A DNA stretch of 64,000 nt from Gnetum montanum. Taxonomy: Eukaryota > Streptophyta > Gnetopsida > Gnetales > Gnetaceae. Below are positions 20,281 to 28,627 of the stretch, piece by piece; position 1 is the stretch's first letter; each line of letters opens with the position of its first letter. The notes under the pieces are model-generated. The model did no database searches. It had not been told where the DNA came from and was given only the letters and a program-made list of their open reading frames with translations. Where the stretch lies: positions 96,078-160,077 of the forward strand of contig MNCI01017521.1 of the NCBI GenBank assembly GCA_015680685.1. The letters are read 5' to 3'. A program made the translations under genes and the position numbers.

Positions 20281-21432
20281 TTCATTGTCAAAGATGGTAT
20301 ATTATATAGAAAGGATTTTCAAGGGGTTTTATTGGAATGTATTGATAATGATCAAATTAGTTTCATTTTGGAACAATTTCATGATCATTTGAATTTATTT
20401 TATGAATCCCCTAAGTTGACTATGCAACATATACTTCAATATGGATGTTACTGACCTTCCATGTATCAAGACATTAGTTCAAAGATCAAAAAATGATATA
20501 AATGTCAAATTCATGAGCCCAAGATTAAAAAGGATAGAGCCCCTTTAAAGCCAATAGTTGCAGATAAACCATTTCAGCAATGGGATTTGGATTTTATTGG
20601 TACAATTACTCCTTCAAGAGCTGAACACAAATTTATTTTCATAGCTATTGATTATTTCACTAAATGGTCTGAAGCAAAGGCTCTAAGAAGAAGTTCAGCA
20701 TCAGATGTGATTAAGTTTCTAAAAGACCACATTCTAAGTAGATTTGATCTACCCAAAGTGTTAGTGTCAGACAATGGACCTGCTTTCAAATTTTAAGAGT
20801 TTATCAAATGGGCATTAGAAAAAAATATTTTCTTATTTTCCTCATCAAATTATTTTTCTCAAGGAAATGGCCTAGCAGAATCCACCAATAAAAAACTTAT
20901 CACTTATATCAAGAAATCGATGAATAGAAATCCAGGAAATTGGATTAATTATCTACAATCCGCATTATGGTTAGATCGAATTAGATTCAAGAGAGCTATT
21001 GAGACATCACTATATAACTTAGTTTATGGTTTGCGAGCAAGAATTACAAATAAGATTATAAGCTTAGCTTTTGAATTTATACAAAGATATAGTGAAAAAA
21101 CTGATAAAGATAGAAGTTTCATAACTTTGCTTATTAAAAGAGGAGCTGAAGTAGATAAAGCAAGGGATGATTTGTTACAGAATACCTCTCAAGTTAAAAG
21201 ATGGTTTGATATGAAAGCTCTAAAAAGAACTTTCAAGATAGGGGACCTTGTCCTATTATGGAATATGAAGAAACCGAATAAATTTATACCAACGTGGATT
21301 GGTCCATTTCAAATTACAAGAGAATTGTCAGAGAATATTTACAAATTATCAACTTTGAATAACATGGAATTGTGATTTCCATATAATGTTTTGCATATAA
21401 AACATTATTTTGGACAATTGCATACAACTTGA
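20281..21432 (+). pseudogene. Integrase of element 4 (copy A)
   Basis: The zinc-binding region is partly worn (HDHLNLFYESPKLTMQHI ... YKCQIHEP). The catalytic core is clear: WDLDFIGTITPSRAEHKFIF (first Asp), DLPKVLVSDNGPAFKF (second Asp), and QGNGLAESTNKKL (Glu). The C-terminal region, with FKIGDLVLLWNMKKPNKFIP and TWIGPFQITREL, follows the usual plant gypsy GDLVL-W / GP-x-x-I pattern. Only a few stops interrupt it (20,454; 20,794; 21,373). No chromodomain is visible. Copy B keeps only its beginning because of a 3.6-kb deletion. Confidence 0.88.
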
Positions 21433-21736
21433 AGATATCCTTACACAAAGTAATATATGTATATACTATTAGGTATAATATTACTAGGTGTATAGTATTA
21501 ATTATTATGTTTAATTATGCTATTGGTATATAGTTAGATAAGTAGATAGTATATTATAATAATAAATATATTTTGGATAAATATATTTAAATTATAAATT
21601 AGTTTTATAAGTTAATTCTTACAAGTGTGACAAGTGGAGAAGGTGACTCATCCACCACTTAATGAGGATTTTGACAAATGGTTAGAATGCACAAAAGAGA
21701 AAAAATTAGTTGAAGACTAATTTTAAATTTCTAGCT

Positions 21737-21746
21737 ACTATAAAAA
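21737..21746 (+). promoter_or_regulatory. TATA-like box upstream of the extra ORF of element 4
   Basis: The sequence ctataaaaag lies 84 bases upstream of the ATG at 21,830. It is followed by a purine-rich leader that could be a 5' UTR, and preceded by an AT-rich stretch with a repeated tgac/ctcatcc pattern. The same spacing class (TATA, about 30 bases, then leader) is seen in the LTR-like TATA at 14,650. Internal transcription start is inference. Confidence 0.4.
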
Positions 21747-21829
21747 GAGGATTGGGTTGCCTAGGATTTCCTCATCTTCCAATTCAAGTTGAGTAGAGAA
21801 AGTAAGAGAGAGCTAATTTAAAAGAGAAA

Positions 21830-22335
21830 ATGGATTTTAGGAGAACAATGAGAAAACCTTTCATTCCTTATGTGATGGGATGTTGCCCAGAACATGTGTT
21901 AAAGGCTTACATGAAAGCTAGAGCATGTGGAGTACCTAAAGAGGGTCCTTTCATGGCTTGGTTGGCTGATGAATTCTCATTTCTCACAAGAGGTTTATAG
22001 ATAGAATCAAATATTTGAGGACAATATCAAAATTGCACTCGAGAAGAGGAAAGGGAAGAAGAACAACCAACCAATGAAGATTCATGAGAAGAAGCCTTTG
22101 TGTCCTAAGAAGAAGAGGAAGGACCCAATTGAGAAGAACAGAAGGATTCATCTGAGAAAGAAAATGAGAAGATTGCTGGAGAAAAAGTTCAAGCAGATCA
22201 AGTTGAAAACTCCACCAAGCCAAAAAAACAACAGAACAACCTTTATCACGTTAGAAATTGTCTATGAGAAAGTTAAAGATATGAGGATTCCTACAAGAGT
22301 AACCCTCACAATTCTATTCACATCTCAAGAATAGT
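21830..22335 (+). pseudogene. Post-integrase extra ORF of element 4
   Basis: ATG at 21,830 opens 56 codons (MDFRRTMRKPFIPYVMGCCP ... VPKEGPFMAWLADEFSFL), ending in a TAG at 21,998. In the same frame an acidic, Glu-rich tail continues (NCTREEEREEEQPTNED, then KENEKIAGEKVQADQV), broken by several stops. The N-terminal half is basic, with paired Cys. It is neither gag nor pol and has no transmembrane segment of envelope type. I do not recognise the family. Copy B has lost it. Confidence 0.45.
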
Positions 22336-22539
22336 CCATGAATGAAGTACTTGATAATGTACAGTTTGTTGTTTTTTAGAAATGAGGTTTTTATACCACC
22401 AAACATTATGTTTGATGAAATTTTTCCTCCAAAAAGATTTATCTGTTCAGCTGTAAAAATTCAATAAAAGTTTTAATACAGTTCAGTTTTAAAATGAGGG
22501 TTGCATAAATTTCTTTAACCCTTTTAAAGCGGGTAGAAA

Positions 22540-23909
22540 TGTTGGCACATTTTGGCCATTTCATGCAACAAAGATATAGGACGATTGAGACCTTCAAAAT
22601 ATTTCAATATAACTATTTCAAATGGCAAGATGTAGGTTGAAAAGGTATTGATTCCTATCATTTGTTTCCGTTAGCTAAAAAGGATTAAATGAAAAGATGG
22701 AACGGTATAGAACGAGCAGGAGCTATCCGTAGAAAAAAAGGTGTAGAAAACAGTGTTTCAGACTGTCGGATATTTGTTCAAAGCATCCGCTCTATCTCAA
22801 ATAATTTGGAAAGAATTTCAAAAGAATAATGCTTGAACTTACCAAAGATTCATGTAAGTTATTATGGGGTGGTGATGAAACATAGAACTTTTTGCTTATA
22901 CCTTGTACATCGACCAAGATTTGATTTCACTAACGGAACGTAGAAAAGTAATGCGAATATCGATGAAAACGAATTCTTCACTGAGATAATATTATGGTCA
23001 CTTTGCTTGGCCATTGGCTTGGGGCTGTTCCCACCACTGCTACCTCAATCAATTATTTGCAACTCAGCGACGTCACTCTACTTTTGCCATTTTCATTCTG
23101 TTGTTGAAGTAGCACAACACTTTCAGTTTAGTCAAAGCACAAAATGTAGAGCTGGTGTGAAAGTTGCAGATGCGTTCCAGATCGAGGTCAGCATTTATAA
23201 GCCAGCAACATCTACTACTACTACCACTTCTTCATCGTCTTGAACCGCCATTGTGTTTTTTTTAGATTGTTCCCGATTTTCGCCGGTTGTTTTTGCAAGC
23301 AAAAATGGACAATTCGCATGAGCGCACCATCATGGCCCTCGCGCAGGCTTAGTCGTCGATTACCCAGGATTCACCATTTTTCAATTACTTGAATAACCTT
23401 TTTTCCATCAATCTAGTCAAGTCAGCACATGTTGCTCAGACTCTCTCTGAGTTGAACTTCCCTCCTCCGCCAACAGTGTTCACATCACCTCAAGTTTTAT
23501 GTTCAAAAGAATCAAGCTTCATGAAAAGGCCTTCCCAACGGGATATAGAAGATAAAGAAATCAAAATGCCACAAATGGAGAGTAACAAAGTCCACAATTT
23601 GAACATGAACATGTCAAGTTTCAATACAGTAAATCCCCTTGATCATGCTGGAAAAGAGATAGCTTTTGATTCTTCTCGAGGAGAGAAAACCATCGGAGAG
23701 GATAAGGGCATTGGCACATTTTCTGGTTGTAGCCCCTCCCAATATTTGTCACATCTAGTAGACAAACAGAACAATGGAGACACCACGTCCAAAGAAATCT
23801 AAAACATGCACGTATTCGCTTTGCTTGCTCCCTTGAAATGCTTGTTGGAACAGAGGATAGAGGTGGGTTAACTTGTGAATTTGACAACTGGAAGAAGAAC
23901 TATGGAAAT
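22540..23909 (+). repeat. 3' copy of TSO1-bearing long direct repeat (LTR-like, truncated)
   Basis: It begins TGTTGGCACATTTTGG just after the purine-rich aaagcgggtagaaa. It is collinear with 12,297-13,709, with several small indels. The part of the 5' side that holds the kinase-like fragment, TATA and leader is absent: after ATGGAAAT the sequence switches to an unrelated short tandem repeat. Absent from copy B through a 3.6-kb deletion. Confidence 0.85.
23305..23909 (+). pseudogene. Second TSO1/tesmin-like N-terminal fragment
   Basis: ATG at 23,305. The frame has one early TAG (at a Gln position different from the two in the 5' copy) and then 137 open codons from 23,389 to 23,802, including NLFSINLVKSAHVAQTLSEL, PPPPTVFTSPQVLCSKESSF and SGCSPSQYLSHLVDKQNNGD. 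A frameshift near 23,840 precedes GLTCEFDNWKKNYGN-like sequence. Its stops differ from those of 13,105, so the two copies decayed independently. Confidence 0.65.
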
Positions 23910-23914
23910 AAATT

Positions 23915-24292
23915 GTGAATGTCGTGGAGTCTTTTCAGACCTACAATCCTTGTGCATCACATGAAGATGCGTCAAGTCATATTGGGAGATATGACTTTTG
24001 GTGCAGGATACAAACAAACCCTCTCATGAATGTCGTGGAGTCTTTTCTGACTTACAATCCCCGTACATCACACGAAGATGCTTCAAGTTATATCAGAGGC
24101 AAGATATGTGCCGGATTGAAGGAAATAAATTTATGGTACTTTCAAGAAGATAGCGTAACCGTGGACTGCAAGATATTTTGTTATAATATTTGTAGAGTTA
24201 TTTTCTTTGCCTTGCATATGGTAGATGGTTATACTTACACAGGGACTGTAATAAGGGAGCAAATGACCAAGATTCTTCTTCTCCCTGCATGA
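23915..24292 (+). other. 125-codon frame with an internal 111-bp-period repeat
   Basis: The frame starts MNVVESFQTYNPCASHEDAS and repeats the same block (MNVVESFLTYNPRTSHEDAS) 37 codons later, so about 70 bases are tandemly repeated with a 111-base period. The remainder (LWYFQEDSVTVDCKIFCYNI ...) has no family I recognise. It lies directly against the truncated end of the TSO1-bearing repeat. Copy B retains only the last ~50 bases (from gactgtaataagggag). Could be a host exon; unproven. Confidence 0.35.
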
Positions 24293-25616
24293 TGATTTTT
24301 ATCACTGATCTTGAAGGGCTTTTGTGGCTTTATAACTTTACATGTCGGAGTCTTTTGTCTTGACTAAATTTGGGAAGATCTTATTTGTCATCAAATTAAA
24401 TAATTAATCGATTTTTCTCAAAGTCCTGTCTGAATTTCATACAAAATCTGCCTTCGCCAAACCCTAAATTCTTCCATTCCAAATCAAATTGATTCAATAT
24501 CCAAGTGATAGCCTGTTGATTTCAGCATATTTGTAAATGGAGAAAAGTACAGGAATGAAGTTGATTCCCAGGATTCCTACATCTCTGTATCTGGCCAGCA
24601 ACCCAAAAATCCAATACCTCTATTGGATCATTCATAAATGCGGAGGTTTACCTTGAACTAAACAAATTTTTAATTTGAAAGGTATCAGCTTTTTGAAGAG
24701 AAGATTGAAAGAAAAAAAAAAAAAAATCATACTCATGCTGCTCCGGTAAAGAATAAAATTTAAAGATTCCACAAGTAAAAATTTTAAAATATAACTTATT
24801 AAATCATAAATTTCAGCACCGTACCTCGTTGGGTATTTGGCAAAAAGTGCAGAACATGTATAACTATAGTTACATGGTAATCAAACAGCGCTACCTCGTG
24901 ACCAAGATAAGGAGGTACGTGGGATTGAAATAACGGGTAATCGTAAGAGGCAAAAACCAAAATGGCAGCGTTTATACTTTGGCATCTGGACATTGCTGAA
25001 ACCCTCTCACTGCTCGACTCCGGACTCCGGCAGCACTGCCCATAAATAAATAAAAGAACAAAAAACCTTGTATCATTATCTTTTGCTAAATCTGTGTAGA
25101 AAAACTGGCTGGGGTAGCCATAAAACTTAATTTTATCACATAAGCCATTTAAGGTAAGTTTTATAACATAAGCCATTTAAGGTTTAATTCTACTTTAACG
25201 TGCCTTTTCCTCTGTAGCCAAAAAAATAAAAATCTTTAGTCTCTAAAAGTCTAAAATAGTTAAAGTTTACAGCAGACATGCAAAATTTTCACTCTCAACT
25301 ATGCATATCCATATCCTTTTGGAATAAAAAATTTGATTCTCTTTTTCCCTTGGCAACGCAGCAAAGCAGCGCAGTGCAGATACATTTCCAATATGAAAAG
25401 TTTTTATGGTTTTTATTTTCTCAATCCATCCAAATTATTTGGGTGATGGCTGAACAGAATTTTATATTTCACCTTAACTATTTGAGTGTTGCGGAAATTT
25501 CATGGTCAAGATTTGCAAAAGCATTTTTGTTTACATGGCAAGACGTGAATGGCGGATTAGGCAGCATTTTTTTGGGCACCCAACCCAGCATCTGGACGAA
25601 AATACTTAAAAGGTCA
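24293..25616 (+). other. Host-like single-copy DNA, no gene recognised
   Basis: This stretch is less AT-rich than its neighbours and shows no retroelement signature. An A-rich run lies near 24,714. A reading frame on the minus strand (24,799-25,176) is partly shared with copy B (56,768-56,986), but indels between the copies are not multiples of three and no family is recognisable. A near-tandem repeat of cataagccatttaagg sits near 25,140-25,180. About 350 bases (25,210-25,560) are absent from copy B. Confidence 0.4.
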
Positions 25617-26061
25617 GGTCACACGCTATAGTTTTGGGTAGGCTTTGTTTTCATGGCAGTGTCATACGGCTTTGGTATGGTTTTGAATTTTAAATAAAGG
25701 AGCATGCGCATAAATGTTTACAACCCTGTACATAGTTGTAGGCAGTGAAAACCATGTATAATGGAAATTAATTGTGATAGACCATGGTTTTTTAAACCAA
25801 ACAACAAAGTGATCATGGTTACCCATACTAACTAAAAACCATGGCATAAGCCTCAATATGTACACATGGTCTTAAATAGGGTTGCTGATTGTGGCCTAAT
25901 CTCAACTTGTGCAAGGATAGCTGGGAGTCTCTAGTCTTTCCTAATAAACCGATGATAGTTTTTTTTATTCAAAAATTGCATATCATGAAACATTTATAAA
26001 GTTGATATTGGGCTTTGGTTATGTAGTTAATGTACTAGACTAGTACATGTCATTATAGCTC
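25617..26061. repeat. CATGG-rich left segment of inverted-repeat element (copy A)
   Basis: It starts ggtcacacgctatag, which resembles the terminal repeat of the adjacent 26,062-26,441 element, and contains many accatgg/ccatggt words, some in inverted pairs (25,785 and 25,838). It may be a related element fused to the next one, or the left arm of a larger ~825-bp element whose right end is 26,441. Copy B is at 57,385-57,828, with a more complete left tip (agggctaggtcacacgc). Confidence 0.4.
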
Positions 26062-26441
26062 AAGGCTCGGTCACATGCCATGGTTTTTGGTTGGTATGGT
26101 TAACCATAATTATTTGACTTGCCAAGCCATACACTTGTAAACCCTATGCAATTTATTATTGTTTCTTTTACAAAGCTATGGTCTTTCACAATTAATTTTA
26201 GTTAAACATGGTTTCCATGTGGCTGCAATTGTATGCAAGCCTTTGAATGCCATGTCATTTAAAAATAAAAGCCATGCTATAGCCAGTTGTATGTAGGCCT
26301 TTGAATGCCATGCCATTGAAAAATGAAAGCCATGTTATAGCTAAAAACAACACATGTGACAAATAAGTAGGCATAGCTATTTAACTACTATAAATATTAA
26401 CTATACCATGATCCAAAAACTAGAACATGTGACTAGCCCTT
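26062..26441. mobile_element. MITE-like element with ~28-bp terminal inverted repeats (copy A)
   Basis: The left end aaggctcggtcacatg..ggtttttgg and the reverse complement of the right end (agggctagtcacatg..agtttttgg) match at about 22 of 29 positions. The interior has no coding capacity and is rich in CATGG words. A length of 380 bp and noncoding content suggest a MITE of a cut-and-paste DNA transposon; the superfamily is not determined because I see no clear target duplication. Copy B: 57,829-58,210. Confidence 0.55.
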
Positions 26442-27550
26442 AGTGTCACATTCAAATTTTAAGAGTCACCACCAAAGCGTTAACCCCCTCTTCAAACTTG
26501 AACATTGTAGCGAAGTGAAAGTTCGAAAAGGACTTCAGGGCTATGAATCTTGTGATGCATGATGTAGCTAGCATACAACTTAATGTCACATTCCAATTTT
26601 AGCAATAACTAGATGCTAGCATTACATTCTAATTTGAATTTGAACATAGTAGTGAATAGGGGTGAAATTTGAAGGACAACCTACATTTTTTATATGAAGG
26701 TGATTTGTGATAGGTCTTTTCATTAGGATGGGCAAAAATCTTTCTTGTCATGCAAAGTATTTATTGTAATCAATATATAATTATTTAACAAATTATTATT
26801 TATTTTTAAATATATGTACCATTAATATAAATTAAATATTAGGGTTCATGCTCTTGTTTTACCTATTTTTAATTAAAAAATTAATTAAGGTATCCGTAGA
26901 AAATACCATTCTTATATAAAGGATAATTTTTATGTTAGGCCTTTCATTTACATGGTACTTTTAAAAATACTATTCATTGAAAGATAAGAAAGCCTTTGAA
27001 GGGCAAGGTAGCTTGGAATGCATGCAAATTTTATCCCTGGTAGTAAAGTGGTAGTGAAGTGAAAGGTAAGTTGAAAAGTGAGTTATGATGCATCATGTAA
27101 CTATACATGATGGAACTTTTGACCCTAAATAAACATCTATATGTGATAAGAAAAATAATTCCTTTTTGTGATGATGTGTGAGTGTCACCTTTTGAAGTGA
27201 AACTGAAACTACAATATGAACTCAGTTGATACTAAGAATTATGATGTAGATGCATCATGTAAATATACATGATCTTATTTATATATGTTGTATGAAAATA
27301 TGTGATTCCCTTTTGTGAGGATATTGGAACCAAACTATATTACTATGTATAACTGAAATATTTTATCACATAAAAAAAGAATAATTTCCTTTTTGTGATG
27401 ATGTTAGAATTGAAATATATTTTAATGAATATTTAGCCTTAATACATATAGTCAAATTAAAACTTTATAACTATATAACTCATTGTTGTCGATCAAATAT
27501 CAAACCCATATCTTAAAGTTATCAAATTAAGAGTTTTGCCACTACACTGG
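26442..27550 (+). repeat. AT-rich stretch with imperfect internal repeats
   Basis: No coding signature. Two imperfect repeats begin with tgtcacattc(a/c)aatttta (26,443 and 26,584). Three copies of a block containing cctttttgtgatgatgt lie at about 27,150, 27,305 and 27,385, and a gatgcatcatgtaa(c/a)tatacatgat block occurs twice. Copy B lacks everything from about 26,730 into the LTR. Confidence 0.45.
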
Positions 27551-28473
27551 TGATGAGTCGTAGTTTTTCAGCTGTGTTAACGAGGCCTTGTTGATGTAGC
27601 CTTGTCAACTAGGCCTTGTTGATGAGGCCTTGTCGATGCATCATATCATGCATCGACAAGGCTCCATCGACGTAGTGTTCGTATTTCACCTTAAATACAT
27701 GCCTACTAGTTGCATTTATGGCATAGAGATTTTAAAAGTAGCAAAGCTCTTGTAGTTTGTTCATTTGAAAGTTAGAATATTTCTCCCAAGTGCCTGCAAC
27801 AGGAGTCATTGAGTGTATGGATATTTATTCCAGCATTGTTGTACTAGAGCAAGATAGTGTGTATGACAATAAAGACAAGCTTTCTGATAAACCTTGTAGC
27901 ATTTTGAATAGATTAAATATTTTATTTATGCATTTAACGTTTTCAACTCTTTATTAAATGTTTTTTGGTAATTAAGCTAATGAAGTAGTTAAATAAGATA
28001 AGCTAGATAGATTAAACACATAAGTATGATCACTTTGAGTATAACATGTATTCGCTTGGTAATCCTAGCAGTGTTATTGCTTGGTACACCTAGTAGTGTA
28101 GCGCTTGGTAACCCAACAATGGATATGTGGGTTCAAAATGTGTACATAAAGTGGGATTGGATGCTTATGTTAGGACTAGTTAGATACTAGTTAATTAGTT
28201 AAATTAAATTAGTTATTCAAATTACTTGATCTCTCTTTAAGAACCAAAATCACAAAATACAACATAATAAAAATTAGATGCCTCAACTACACTCAACCAT
28301 GCCAATGTGTGTCACAAGTGTAATTAGGAAAACAATGATTAACCTTGAGACAAGATTCACCTCCTAGAAGACTAGTGCACTGGAAACTACAAAGTCCATT
28401 GAATTTGACTAAATCATGCATGAATGCTTTGTGATTCGTATGGTTGGGTGTAGGGGTACCTCATTGCTCATCA
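27551..28473 (+). repeat. 5' LTR of element X (923 bp), copy A
   Basis: It runs from TGATGAGTCGTAG to TCATCA. U3 has a perfect 15-bp inverted repeat with a 6-base loop (27,627-27,641 and 27,648-27,662, arm GCCTTGTCGATGCAT) within a cluster of similar half-sites. The TATA is worn (cttaaatacatg near 27,691), and aataaag lies near 27,870. The end is followed directly by a primer-binding site. Confidence 0.85.
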
Positions 28474-28474
28474 T

Positions 28475-28493
28475 TTGCACTATTGTTGGGAAC
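28475..28493 (+). promoter_or_regulatory. Primer-binding site of element X
   Basis: The sequence ttgcactattgttgggaac (ttgcactattgttggggac in copy B at 59,000) directly after the LTR resembles a decayed tRNA-Asp-type site, TGGCGCCGTTG.CGGGGA, with CG dinucleotides lost. Confidence 0.55.
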
Positions 28494-28627
28494 TTTGTTT
28501 GTCGAACAGTGCACTATTTAGGTTTAGTGAATACCATTAATATTGTTGTACGAACCTCAAGGTTAATAGCATTCCTACTATACATAGAATTATAAAAGCA
28601 CACTGACGTTGCATTTCATACTACAAA

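Larger units (their letters stand above)
12297..23909 (+). mobile_element. Element 4: Tat-like dual-RNase-H retrotransposon with TSO1-bearing terminal repeats (copy A)
   Basis: Proposed limits run from a 5' repeat starting TGTTGGCAC (12,297) to the end of the homologous 3' repeat (23,909). Internal order is leader, Gag (15,991), protease (about 17,546), archaeal-type RNase H (18,061), RT (about 18,800), second RNase H (19,813), integrase (20,281-21,432) and extra ORF (21,830). The 3' repeat is preceded by the purine-rich aaagcgggtagaaa, a credible polypurine tract. I infer the 1.4-kb repeats to be parts of long LTRs; the alternative is two host duplicates flanking an element whose own LTRs are lost. 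Confidence 0.6.

Noticed and set aside
24455-24470. Telomere-like aaaccctaaat
   Set aside because: A single unit only; no array.
24799-25176. 125-codon minus-strand frame in host-like DNA
   Set aside because: Indels between copies A and B break or shift it, there is no recognised family, and an A-rich promoter-like context lies on the other side; not supported as a gene.
27580-27670. CRISPR-like or satellite array in LTR U3
   Set aside because: The repeats are short palindromic half-sites in a plant LTR with irregular spacing; no spacers and no associated genes.
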